NCBI RefSeq assembly: GCF_019218885.1 | Contig: NZ_JAHUWT010000002.1 | Coordinates: forward strand, 1-64,000 | Origin: Bordetella sp. BOR01 | GTDB lineage: Bacteria > Pseudomonadota > Gammaproteobacteria > Burkholderiales > Burkholderiaceae_B | Length of the DNA: 64,000 bases | Direction: 5' to 3' | Part shown: piece after piece, positions 48,633-57,059 of the stretch | Numbering within the stretch: the stretch's first letter is position 1 | How the letters are laid out: the number at the start of each line of letters is the position of its first letter | Made by a program: the position numbers and the translations under genes | Notes under the pieces: model-generated | Told to the model about the DNA's origin: nothing | Database searches by the model: none | The model's input: only the letters and a program-made list of their open reading frames with translations

Positions 48633-50177
48633 ATGCGTATAAGAAAACTGCTTTGCGCCGCGCTGCTGGGCGCGGGACTGCTTTCCGGCACACCTGCCGT
48701 GCTGGCGGAAACCCTGCAGATCGGTATCGGCACGTCCGACATCCAGACCCTGGATATCCATCGCGCCACGGGCTTTGACTCCATGCTGCTGAGCTACGTG
48801 TTCAACGGCCTGGTGCGCTTTCCGCCGGGCAGTGCCGACCCGGCCAAGCTGGAGCCAGACCTGGCCGAGCGCTGGGAGGAATCCGCCGACCACCTGACCT
48901 GGACCTTCCACTTGCGCAAGGGCGTGCAGTTCCATGGCGACAACGGCGAGCTGCATGCCGACGACGTGGTGTTTTCGCTGACGCGTGCCGCCGACACGAC
49001 GCAGTCTTCGCAAGCGGCTGCGTTCGAGCCGTTCGCCAAGGTGGAAGCGCTGGACGACTACACCGTGCGCATTACGCTCAAGCGTCCTACGCCGGGTTTT
49101 CTGGGCCTGGTCGCCAACTATCGGGGCGGCAACATCACCAGCCGCAAGGCAGCAGAGAAGCCGGGTGCCAATCTGGCCGCCCAGCCTGTGGGGACGGGCC
49201 CGTTCCAGGTGGCCGAGCATGTGCCGCAGCAGTATGTGCGCCTGACGGCGAACGAGCAGTACTTCCGTGGCAAGCCCAAGATCGACGAGGTCTACTGGCG
49301 TTTCGTCATGTCCGACAGCAGCCGCGACCTGGCGTTCAAAGCCAAGCAACTGGATGTTATCTACGGACGTCGCGAACAGCGCTGGGTGACCAGCACGCGC
49401 GACCGCAAGGGGGTGGAACTTGACATCTTCGGCCCCGGCGAATTCCGCACGCTGCACCTGAACCGCACCATCAAGCCGCTGGACGACCTGCGGGTGCGCC
49501 AGGCTGTTGCCCATGCGGTGAACGTGGACGAGATCGTGCAATTCGTGGGCAAGGACGTGGCGCAGAAGGGCTGCTCGGTGGTGCCGCCGGGTTACCTGGG
49601 CCAAGACTGCTCGTTCAAGTACAACTATGACCCCGCAAAGGCGAAGCAGCTTCTGGCCGAGGCCGGCCACCCGGACGGCATCACGCTGCCGGTGGTGGTG
49701 TCCAACATATCCTCGATCCTTCCCATCATGGAAGTCGTGCAGAATCAGCTGGGCAAGGTCGGCATCCACCTGGACATGAAGGTGGTGGACCACCCCACTT
49801 TCCATGAACAGATCCGCAAGGACGCCAGTGCCATCGTGTTCTACGGCGCTGCGCGTTTCCCCGTGGCCGACACCTACCTGACGCAGTTCTACGACTCGGA
49901 CTCCATTGTGGGCACGCCCAAGGCCATCACGAATTTCTCGCACTGCTCGGCGGGCGACGAGGCCATACGCGCGGCGCGGGCCGAGATCGATGGCGCCAAG
50001 CAGTTGGCGCTGTGGAAGACGGCGCAGCAGCAGATCAACGACGACGTCTGCGGCGTGCCGTTGTTCGACCTGCGCCAGGTGTGGGCGCACAATGACAATG
50101 TGGACTACGGCTACAAGCTGGAAGGCGACATCAACATTGCGCCCCCCATCACCGAGCAGACGACGGTCAAGCATTGA
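48633..50177 (+). CDS. ABC transporter substrate-binding protein, family 5
   Basis: 514 residues. A Sec signal peptide ends near AVLAET, then IGIGTSDIQTLDIHRATG. The family blocks LEPDLAERWEESADHLTWTF and NEQYFRGKPKIDEVYW follow. This periplasmic receptor delivers peptides or peptide-like compounds to the permease pair. AGGAGGAAG stands before ATG 48633. It is the last gene of the operon, 63 bases after the cyclodeaminase. Confidence 0.94.
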   Translation: MRIRKLLCAALLGAGLLSGTPAVLAETLQIGIGTSDIQTLDIHRATGFDSMLLSYVFNGLVRFPPGSADPAKLEPDLAERWEESADHLTWTFHLRKGVQFHGDNGELHADDVVFSLTRAADTTQSSQAAAFEPFAKVEALDDYTVRITLKRPTPGFLGLVANYRGGNITSRKAAEKPGANLAAQPVGTGPFQVAEHVPQQYVRLTANEQYFRGKPKIDEVYWRFVMSDSSRDLAFKAKQLDVIYGRREQRWVTSTRDRKGVELDIFGPGEFRTLHLNRTIKPLDDLRVRQAVAHAVNVDEIVQFVGKDVAQKGCSVVPPGYLGQDCSFKYNYDPAKAKQLLAEAGHPDGITLPVVVSNISSILPIMEVVQNQLGKVGIHLDMKVVDHPTFHEQIRKDASAIVFYGAARFPVADTYLTQFYDSDSIVGTPKAITNFSHCSAGDEAIRAARAEIDGAKQLALWKTAQQQINDDVCGVPLFDLRQVWAHNDNVDYGYKLEGDINIAPPITEQTTVKH

Positions 50178-50179
50178 TC

Positions 50180-50219
50180 TTGCCGGCCGGGCGGCGCGTA
50201 TCGCCCCCCCGGCCGGCAA
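50180..50219. terminator. GC-rich hairpin after the ABC operon
   Basis: TTGCCGGCCGGG (50180-50191) pairs with CCCGGCCGGCAA (50208-50219). It starts just after the binding-protein stop and ends 19 bases before the convergent GGT-family stop. There is no long T-run, so termination may be factor-assisted. Confidence 0.6.
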
Positions 50220-50238
50220 TGCCGCGCGACAGGCCCCG

Positions 50239-51843
50239 TCAGTAGCCGATGGCGTAGCCGTCTTTGCGGTGGTCGGAAGCCGCCACGTAGCCGCCTTGTT
50301 CCAGCCGCATGGCCATTTGCGCGCTGCCGAATTCCAGGTCGAAGCGCGGCGCCACTTCGACTTGATGGCCCATCGCGCGCAATTGCTCTATCGCTTCGGG
50401 CGGGGTGTTCCATTCGACGGCCACGCCGACGTTGTCGTCTTTGATGCGCCAGCGCGGCGCGTCGCTGGCCGCCTGGGGATTCTGGCCAAAATCGGCCAGC
50501 CGGCTGGTGACCTGCACGTGGCCCTGCGCCTGCATCGACCCGCCCATCAGCCCGAAACTCATCAAGGGCTTGCCGTTCTTCATCAGGAAACCAGGAATGA
50601 TGGTGTGGAACGGGCGCTTGTGCGGCGCCACTACATTGGGATGGCCGCGCCGCGTGGAAAAGCCCCAGCCGCGATTTTGCAGGGCGATGCCCGCGTTCGG
50701 CACCACGACGCCAGAGCCGAAACCCTTGAAGTTGGACTGGATGAACGACACCATCGTGCCGTGCCGGTCGGCCGCGGTCAGGTATACCGTGCCGCCGCTA
50801 TGCGGGTTGCCGGGCCGCGGGGTGCCCACCCGGGCAGGGTCGATCAGCTTGGCGCGTTGGGCCAGGTAGGCCGGGTCCAGCAACTGGGCGCTGGATACCT
50901 GCATGTGGTCGGAGTCGCCCACGTGTTCGTACAGGTCGGCGAACGCCAGGCGCATCGCTTCGATCTGCAGGTGCAGCGTGCGTCCGGTGTCGCGGCCGGT
51001 CTCGGCCAGGTCGAAATGCTGCAGCATGCCCAGCGCCATCAGGGCGCCGATGCCTTGGCCGTTGGGGCCGATCTCGAACAGCTCGCAATCGCGGTAGCGC
51101 GTGCCGATGGGCTGCACCCAGTCGGCCCGGTGGCGGGCCATATCCGCCTCGGTGATATAGCCCCCCGTGTTGCGCGCGTGCGCGGCGATGGCGGCGGCCA
51201 GTTCGCCGCGATAAAAGCTCTCGCCTTTGCTGCGCGCGATGCTTTCCAGCGTGGCCGCCTGGCCGGGGCAACTGAAGCGCTCGCCCGGCCGCGGCGCGCG
51301 CCCGCCTGGCGCGAACGACTCGGCAAAGCCGGGCTGGCCGCTCAGTTTGGCGACCTGCTTTTGCCACTGGCGATGCACGGTGGGCGATACCAGGTAGCCA
51401 TCGCGCGCGTAGCGGATAGCGGGCTCGAACAGGTCTTCGAACGGCAGCGAGCCGAATTTTTCCCAGATCGCGTGCCAGCCCGACACGACGCCCGGCACGG
51501 TCACGCTGCCCCAGCCGATTGCGTCCATGCTGTCCAGGTGCTCGAACTTCGCGGTTTCCCAGGCGCCCGGAGCGCGGCCCGATGCATTCAGGCCATGCAG
51601 TTGTCCATCGTGCCAGACGATGGCGAACATGTCGCCGCCGATGCCGTTCATGCATGGCTCGACCACGGTCAGTGCGATGGCGGTGGCAAGGGCCGCGTCG
51701 ATGGCATTGCCGCCGCGGGCGTACATCTGCAGGCCGGCCGAGCTGGCCAGTGGCTGCGAGGTGCTGACCACGTTGTCCGCCAGCACAGGCATGCGCTGCG
51801 AGGGGTAGGGTAGTTGCCAGAAGGGGTCGTTGGGTATGGGCAT
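50239..51843 (-). CDS. Gamma-glutamyltransferase-family protein
   Basis: 534 residues of the Ntn-hydrolase GGT family. N-terminal blocks are VVSTSQPLASSAG, ARGGNAIDAALA and NGIGGDMFAIVW. The autoprocessing and catalytic threonine is that of SGGTVYLTAADRHG, and the late GGSMQAQGHVQV block matches the family. No clear signal peptide is seen, so it may be cytoplasmic. Family members hydrolyse gamma-glutamyl bonds or related acyl amides. The minus-strand Bug gene lies 38 bases upstream of its start. Confidence 0.9.
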   Translation of the reverse strand: MPIPNDPFWQLPYPSQRMPVLADNVVSTSQPLASSAGLQMYARGGNAIDAALATAIALTVVEPCMNGIGGDMFAIVWHDGQLHGLNASGRAPGAWETAKFEHLDSMDAIGWGSVTVPGVVSGWHAIWEKFGSLPFEDLFEPAIRYARDGYLVSPTVHRQWQKQVAKLSGQPGFAESFAPGGRAPRPGERFSCPGQAATLESIARSKGESFYRGELAAAIAAHARNTGGYITEADMARHRADWVQPIGTRYRDCELFEIGPNGQGIGALMALGMLQHFDLAETGRDTGRTLHLQIEAMRLAFADLYEHVGDSDHMQVSSAQLLDPAYLAQRAKLIDPARVGTPRPGNPHSGGTVYLTAADRHGTMVSFIQSNFKGFGSGVVVPNAGIALQNRGWGFSTRRGHPNVVAPHKRPFHTIIPGFLMKNGKPLMSFGLMGGSMQAQGHVQVTSRLADFGQNPQAASDAPRWRIKDDNVGVAVEWNTPPEAIEQLRAMGHQVEVAPRFDLEFGSAQMAMRLEQGGYVAASDHRKDGYAIGY

Positions 51844-51881
51844 GGAAACCTGCAGCAGAGAAGTGAATCGCGTATGGCCGG

Positions 51882-52916
51882 CTATTTGCCGATGTTGATA
51901 TTCAGCGCCTTGACCTTGTCGCGCCAGAACGCTTGCTGGTCCAGGATGAATTGCGGCAAGGCCTGGCCGGATATTTCGCTGATCTGAAAGCCCTGGGCGC
52001 CGACCGCCTTGCGGAAACCCTCGTCGTCCTGGGCCTTGGCCAGCGCCTGGGCCACGATCTCGATGCGGTCCTTGGGCGTGCCCTTGGGCGCCATCAGCGC
52101 GAACAGGTTCTCGGCTTCCAGGCCTTGCACGCCCAGCTCTTTGAACGTGGGCACGTCGGCCATGACCGGTAGCCGCTTGGCCGAGGCCACGGCCAGCACG
52201 TTGATGCGGCCCGCCTCTTTGTGCGGCAGCGAACTGGTCACGCTGTCGAACATGAAGGCCGACGAGCCTTCGATCACTTCGGGCAGCGCCTGGCTGCTGC
52301 CTTTATAGGGAATCTGCAGCGCGTCTACGCCGGCCTGCTCCTTGAAAATCTCGCCCTCCAGGTTCGACAGCGTGCCGGCCCCCATCGACGCGTAATTGTG
52401 CTTGCCGGGTTCGGCTTTCAGGAAAGACACCAGGCCAGCATAGTCTTTGATGCCGAGTTTGCCGGGCGTCACCAGGATGTGCGGTGCGCTGGCGATGGCG
52501 CCCACGGCATCGAAATCGCCGTCCAGCGACACCTGCTGCTTGCCATTGACGGCCTCATAAATGGAATTGGACATCACCGAAGAGATGTACAGCGTGTAGC
52601 CATCGGCGTCCGAGCGGGCCGCGGCCTGCATGCCGATCAGCCCGCCAGCGCCGGGCCGGTTCAGCACCACGACCGATTGACCCAGCGTATCGCCCAGCTT
52701 CTGGCTCAGCTCGCGGGCCAGCACGTCGGTGGCGCCGCCAGGAGGAAACGACAAGATCAGTTGGATCGAGCGCTGCGGAAATTCCGCTGCCGCGGCGCTG
52801 GCGGCAACGGCCGATAGGGCGAGCACGGCGCCCACTTTGGCTGCGGCACGCATGAATGCGCCGCGCGCAGTGTTGCGCGGCTGGGCGGTATTGCACTTGC
52901 AGGCATGAATGGCCAT
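51882..52916 (-). CDS. Bug-family binding protein next to the GGT-family gene
   Basis: 344 residues from the ATG at 52916, which has AAGGGG before it. Another ATG 21 codons later (52853) begins a cleaner signal peptide (MRAAAKVGAVLALSA), so the start is uncertain. The mature protein begins EFPQRSIQLILSFPPGG. It is 38 bases upstream of the GGT-family gene on the same strand and may be co-transcribed with it. It is divergent from a LysR gene. Confidence 0.87.
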   Translation of the reverse strand: MAIHACKCNTAQPRNTARGAFMRAAAKVGAVLALSAVAASAAAAEFPQRSIQLILSFPPGGATDVLARELSQKLGDTLGQSVVVLNRPGAGGLIGMQAAARSDADGYTLYISSVMSNSIYEAVNGKQQVSLDGDFDAVGAIASAPHILVTPGKLGIKDYAGLVSFLKAEPGKHNYASMGAGTLSNLEGEIFKEQAGVDALQIPYKGSSQALPEVIEGSSAFMFDSVTSSLPHKEAGRINVLAVASAKRLPVMADVPTFKELGVQGLEAENLFALMAPKGTPKDRIEIVAQALAKAQDDEGFRKAVGAQGFQISEISGQALPQFILDQQAFWRDKVKALNINIGK

Positions 52917-53072
52917 GCGATATTCCCCTTGAGTAATAGGTGGTGGCCCGTTGCGGTTGAATGTCCACTTGGTCTTGGCCGCCGCTATGTCTGGCCATTC
53001 TAGGAATTGCGCTTTGGGCAATCAAGTTCAATAATTCGCATACGTATTGCTTTTTTTAGAATTCAATCGACC

Positions 53073-53993
53073 ATGCTCAGCACTGCGCACCGCTACTTTC
53101 TGGAAGTCGTCCGGGGCGGCAGCATCAAGGATGCGGCCGCCGCCCTGCACGTGGCGCCCTCGGCTATCAGCCGGCAGGTTGCCAAGCTGGAGCAGGGATG
53201 CGGCACGGCCCTGTTCGAACGCCGCCCGCACGGCATGGTGCTGACGCGCGCCGGAGAAATGCTGGCCGACTACGCGCGCCGGGTTGCCATGGATTCCGAA
53301 CACGTGCTGCGCGATATCCGCAGCCTGCGGCGCGCCGACCTGACCACGGTGCGCATCGGCTCGAACGAGGCCGTCGCGCGCAATGTGCTGCCCGCCGTCC
53401 TGGGGGCCTTCCGGGCCCGGCATCCCGACGTGGTCTTCCAGGTGCACATCGCTTCGCCGGGGGTGGTGACCCAGCGCCTGCGCGACGGCGCCATCGATGT
53501 GGGGCTGGCCTTCAGCGTGAAGCCGGGCAGCGGCATCGATGTGCGCTATGAAATCATCTCGCCCGTGCGGGCCATCATGGCGCCAGGCCATCCGCTGGCC
53601 GGCCGTGGCAGCGTGTCGCTGGATGACCTGCGCAGCTGTCCGGTGGCGTTGACCGATTCGGGCACGACCGTGCGCCTGCTGTTTGACAATTCGGCGGCCG
53701 ACGGCGATGGTCCGCCGTTCGACGTGGCGTATTCCAGCAATTCATCGTCGATCATCCGCGCCATTGTCGAAGCCGGCCATGCGCTGACCCTGGCGGGCGA
53801 AATCACCCTGGCCGAGCCATTGCGCCAGGGAACGCTGGTAGCGGTAAGCCTGGACCACCCCGCCTTTGCGCAGCGCACGTTGCAGGTGCAAACCGCGCGC
53901 CATGCCGTCTTGCCGGACGTGACCGAACAGTTCGTACGGCAACTGATCGCCGGACTGGCACCGCAGAACACCCAGGCCTTGGCGGCTTGCTGA
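53073..53993 (+). CDS. LysR-family regulator divergent from the Bug-GGT pair
   Basis: 306 residues. The winged helix shows SIKDAAAALHVAPSAISRQV, and the effector domain starts VRIGSNEAVARNVLP. The 156-base gap contains ATACGTAT at 53040-53047 within GCATACGTATTGC, a possible operator. ATG at 53073 is chosen because the helix-turn-helix then sits at the usual 15-35. It probably regulates the Bug-GGT genes. Confidence 0.9.
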   Translation: MLSTAHRYFLEVVRGGSIKDAAAALHVAPSAISRQVAKLEQGCGTALFERRPHGMVLTRAGEMLADYARRVAMDSEHVLRDIRSLRRADLTTVRIGSNEAVARNVLPAVLGAFRARHPDVVFQVHIASPGVVTQRLRDGAIDVGLAFSVKPGSGIDVRYEIISPVRAIMAPGHPLAGRGSVSLDDLRSCPVALTDSGTTVRLLFDNSAADGDGPPFDVAYSSNSSSIIRAIVEAGHALTLAGEITLAEPLRQGTLVAVSLDHPAFAQRTLQVQTARHAVLPDVTEQFVRQLIAGLAPQNTQALAAC

Positions 53994-54038
53994 TGGGCGC
54001 TGGCCGGCCGCGCTGCTACGTAAAACGGGGCCCCACTG

Positions 54039-54929
54039 TTATTTCATCAGCAGCCGCTGATATTCGGTACAGGCCTGCGCCATCGCTTCGCGCACCACGG
54101 CAAGCTGGCGGCTTTCCTCGTCGGCCTTGCGGTTGACCATCGACAACTGCAGCACCGGTCCGGCCTTGCCCAGGCGGAAGATGCGCACGGGGTAGCTGTG
54201 CAGCGTGGCCGGATCGGGCCGCTGCACCACCGAGATGCCCAGTCCCGAACTGACCATCGCCACGATGGCCGATGCGTTGTCGAATTCCAGGGTGCTGCGC
54301 ACATCGCCGATATGGTTGCTGACGAACTGCGCGGCCATGGTGCCCGTGACTGTCTTGCGGTCGTAGCGTATCCATTCCAATTGGCGAAACAGCGTGGCGA
54401 TCGGGGTGTCCGGCGTGCCGGGCGGGGCGATCAGTACCAGCTCGCGGCGCAGCATGGGCGTCCAGCACAGCCGGCCGGTACCGCCGTCCGGGGGCTGGGC
54501 CACCAGCGCGGCGTCGATTTCGCCGGCCTTCAGCGCGGCCGCCAGGCTGCTGCTGCGGCCGCGCACCGGCACCACGTCCAGCTTTGGGTGGCGCGTGCGG
54601 ATGAAGCGCATCATGCCCGGCAACACCGCCGGCTGCATGGATTCGATGATGCCCACGCGCACTACGCCCTCGATCGCCAGCACGGTGCCGCTGCGCAGCG
54701 CGTCCAGCCCATGCAGCCCGTCACGCATGGTGTTGGCCACTTCGTGGGCCAATTGGGTGGGGCGCACCTGCAAGCCCGAGCGGTCGAACAGCGGTTTTCC
54801 CAGGTAGGCCTCTAGCTGCTTCATCTGCATGCTGACCGCGCTGGGGGTGATGTTCATCAGCCGGGCGCCGCCAACGAAAGTGCCGGTTTGCAGAACCGCT
54901 TCGAGTGTGGCGAAGGTTTCTAGCTTCAT
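54039..54929 (-). CDS. LysR-family regulator divergent from the dioxygenase-lyase pair
   Basis: 296 residues with a winged helix FVGGARLMNITPSAVSMQMK and the effector domain start VVRVGIIESMQ. ATG at 54929 is used; a TTG one codon upstream is in frame. It is 94 bases from the divergent dioxygenase gene and convergent with the other LysR gene. The probable target is the dioxygenase-lyase operon. Confidence 0.9.
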   Translation of the reverse strand: MKLETFATLEAVLQTGTFVGGARLMNITPSAVSMQMKQLEAYLGKPLFDRSGLQVRPTQLAHEVANTMRDGLHGLDALRSGTVLAIEGVVRVGIIESMQPAVLPGMMRFIRTRHPKLDVVPVRGRSSSLAAALKAGEIDAALVAQPPDGGTGRLCWTPMLRRELVLIAPPGTPDTPIATLFRQLEWIRYDRKTVTGTMAAQFVSNHIGDVRSTLEFDNASAIVAMVSSGLGISVVQRPDPATLHSYPVRIFRLGKAGPVLQLSMVNRKADEESRQLAVVREAMAQACTEYQRLLMK

Positions 54930-54933
54930 CAAA

Positions 54934-54947
54934 TTTTCTTAGGAAAA
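54934..54947. promoter_or_regulatory. TTTTC-TTAG-GAAAA palindrome between LysR and dioxygenase genes
   Basis: A perfect inverted repeat with 5-bp arms lies five bases upstream of the LysR start and in the AT-rich divergent promoter region. It is a candidate LysR recognition or autoregulation site. Confidence 0.4.
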
Positions 54948-55023
54948 GCGTCAAATATCATCGCTATTCTAGATGAACGGGCGTACTTACACTGGCGGCA
55001 GTCGATCACACACGGAGACACAG

Positions 55024-56196
55024 ATGCCGGCCAACGCCATTTCCAACCGCCCCCTGGCCTGGACCGCCGACCAGGTCCGGCAAGATCCTGCATGGAAATT
55101 GCACCTGAGCGCCGAGCAGGCAGACGGTGTGCAGGCCGCGTTGGCGCATGCCAAGCGCCTGGACAAGCCGCTGCTGGCCATGGAGCAGGCCGACTTCCCG
55201 CTGCCCGCCGCGTCGCGCGCCGCGCTGCGCCAGGCCATCGACATGACCCAGGGGCGCTGGGGCATGTGCCTGGTCAAGGGCTTCCCGGTGGACGACTGGA
55301 GCGAAGACGACACCCGCCTGGCGTATTGGGGCATGTCGCTGTACATGGGCGTGGGCCGCACGCAGAACCGCGCCAGCCAGGTGATGAACGACGTGCGCGA
55401 TGCCGGGGGCGAATACAAGGTCAAGGGCGGACGCGGCTACAACACCAATGCCGGCCTGGATTTCCACCAGGACTCGTGCGATGTGGTGGCGCTGCTGTGC
55501 CGGCGCACCGCCAAGTCGGGCGGCACCAGCAAGGTCGTCAGCTCGCTCGCGCTGCGCGACGAAGTGCGCAAGCGCCGCCCCGACCTGATCCCGGTGCTGG
55601 AAAGCCCGTTCTTCCACAGCTATCAAGGCACCCAGGATCCCATCCAGCCGCCGTACTATCGTTGCCCGATTTTCGGCAGCCATCCGGAATATTTCTCGGC
55701 GCGTACCAATCGCAAGAACACGGTGGCCGCGCAGCGCGATTTCCCCGAGGTGCCGCGCCTGACGGCAGCCCAGGTCCAGGCCCTGGACCTGCTCGACGAA
55801 TTGATGCCCAGCGATGCGTTCTGCTATTCCATGGAGCTCGAACGCGGCGATATGCAGTTGCTGAACAACTACGTGACGCTGCATTCGCGTACTCCGTTCG
55901 AAGACTACGAAGAACCCGACCGCAAGCGCCACTTGCTGCGCCTGTGGCTGGCCATTCCCGGCTCGCAGCCGTTGCCCGAGGACTGGGCCGAATACTACGG
56001 CGATGCGCGTGCCGGCGCGGTGCGCGGCGGCGTGCGGGGCAGTGCCATCACCGGGGAATTCCTGGCCTACGAAAAGCGCCAGGCCGCGGCCATGGGCATG
56101 CCGTTCGAGACCTGGCAGCCCAGGGTGCGCAAAGAAGACATGGAGGCCATCATCGCGGCTGCCGGCAAGCCGGTGGCCGCCGGGAGCGCGGCATGA
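55024..56196 (+). CDS. TauD/TfdA-family Fe(II)/2-oxoglutarate dioxygenase-like protein
   Basis: 390 residues. The first two iron ligands are the His and Asp of LDFHQDSCDV near residue 153; the distal His is in VTLHSRTPFEDY and the 2-oxoglutarate Arg probably in RKRHLLRLWL. Such enzymes hydroxylate an unactivated carbon, often releasing sulfite, an alcohol or an amine. ATG at 55024 follows ACGGAGAC. The stop overlaps the next start by ATGA, so the two enzymes are made together. Confidence 0.85.
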   Translation: MPANAISNRPLAWTADQVRQDPAWKLHLSAEQADGVQAALAHAKRLDKPLLAMEQADFPLPAASRAALRQAIDMTQGRWGMCLVKGFPVDDWSEDDTRLAYWGMSLYMGVGRTQNRASQVMNDVRDAGGEYKVKGGRGYNTNAGLDFHQDSCDVVALLCRRTAKSGGTSKVVSSLALRDEVRKRRPDLIPVLESPFFHSYQGTQDPIQPPYYRCPIFGSHPEYFSARTNRKNTVAAQRDFPEVPRLTAAQVQALDLLDELMPSDAFCYSMELERGDMQLLNNYVTLHSRTPFEDYEEPDRKRHLLRLWLAIPGSQPLPEDWAEYYGDARAGAVRGGVRGSAITGEFLAYEKRQAAAMGMPFETWQPRVRKEDMEAIIAAAGKPVAAGSAA

Positions 56197-57059
56197 GCCG
56201 GCTTGCCTTGCGCGAACGCCTGGCCGGCGGCCCCGCCGTGCTGGCCCCCGGAGTCTATGACGCGATGACCGCGCTGATCGCCGAACAGGCAGGTTTCGAT
56301 GCCCTGTACCTGTCGGGTGGCGCGGTGGCGTATACGCAATTGGGCCGTTCCGATGTGGGCCTGACCACAGCCACCGAGACGGCCGACGTGCTGGCGCGCA
56401 TTACCGACCGCGTCAACCTGCCGGTGATCGTCGATGGCGACACGGGCTATGGCAACGCCTTGAATACGCAGCGCACGGTACGCGTGTTCGAGCGTGCCGG
56501 GGCCGCGATGATCCAGCTGGAAGACCAGACGTTTCCCAAGCGCTGCGGCCATCTCGAGAACAAGACGCTGGTGTCCGCGCGGGAAATGTGCGGCAAGCTG
56601 CGCGCCGCGCTGGATGCCCGCCACAGCGCCGATACGCTGATCCTGGCGCGCACCGATGCCGTGGCCGTGGAAGGCCTGGACGCGGCGCTGGACCGTGCCG
56701 AGGCCTACCTGGAATGCGGGGTCGATGCATTGTTCATCGAGGCCGTGGTATCGGCGCCCGACATGGAGCGGGTATGCGGCCTGTTCGCCGCGCGCGTGCC
56801 GCTCTTGGCCAATATGGTCGAAGGTGGCAAGACGCCCGTGGGCAGCGTGGACGAATTGTCGGCGCGCGGCTATCGCATCGTGATCTATCCGGGCGGTACG
56901 GCGCGTTTCGTGTCCAGGCAGTTGCAGCGCTACCTGGCCAGCCTGAAGACGCATGGCACCACCCGGCCGCTGTGGGATGAAATGAACGATTTCAATACCC
57001 TGAACGAGTTGGTCGGCACACCCGGCCTGCTGGCGCAGGGGCGGCGCTACGAAGGCTGA
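56193..57059 (+). CDS. Isocitrate lyase/PEP mutase-superfamily C-C lyase
   Basis: 288 residues, TIM-barrel. The metal and substrate motifs are VIVDGDTGYGN and the catalytic loop PKRCGH. The Cys of K[KR]CGH is the acid of true C-C lyases (methylisocitrate, dimethylmalate, oxaloacetate hydrolases). PEP mutases lack it, so a P-C reaction is unlikely. It would cleave a 2-hydroxy- or alkylated diacid to pyruvate or oxaloacetate plus another acid. Coupled to the dioxygenase gene; overlaps the convergent sulfatase gene by 13 bases. Confidence 0.86.
   Translation: MSRLALRERLAGGPAVLAPGVYDAMTALIAEQAGFDALYLSGGAVAYTQLGRSDVGLTTATETADVLARITDRVNLPVIVDGDTGYGNALNTQRTVRVFERAGAAMIQLEDQTFPKRCGHLENKTLVSAREMCGKLRAALDARHSADTLILARTDAVAVEGLDAALDRAEAYLECGVDALFIEAVVSAPDMERVCGLFAARVPLLANMVEGGKTPVGSVDELSARGYRIVIYPGGTARFVSRQLQRYLASLKTHGTTRPLWDEMNDFNTLNELVGTPGLLAQGRRYEG

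Noticed and set aside
47511-50219. About 900-codon minus-strand frame opposite cyclodeaminase and binding-protein genes
   Set aside because: Antisense shadow with His/Val/Gly-rich composition and no motif.
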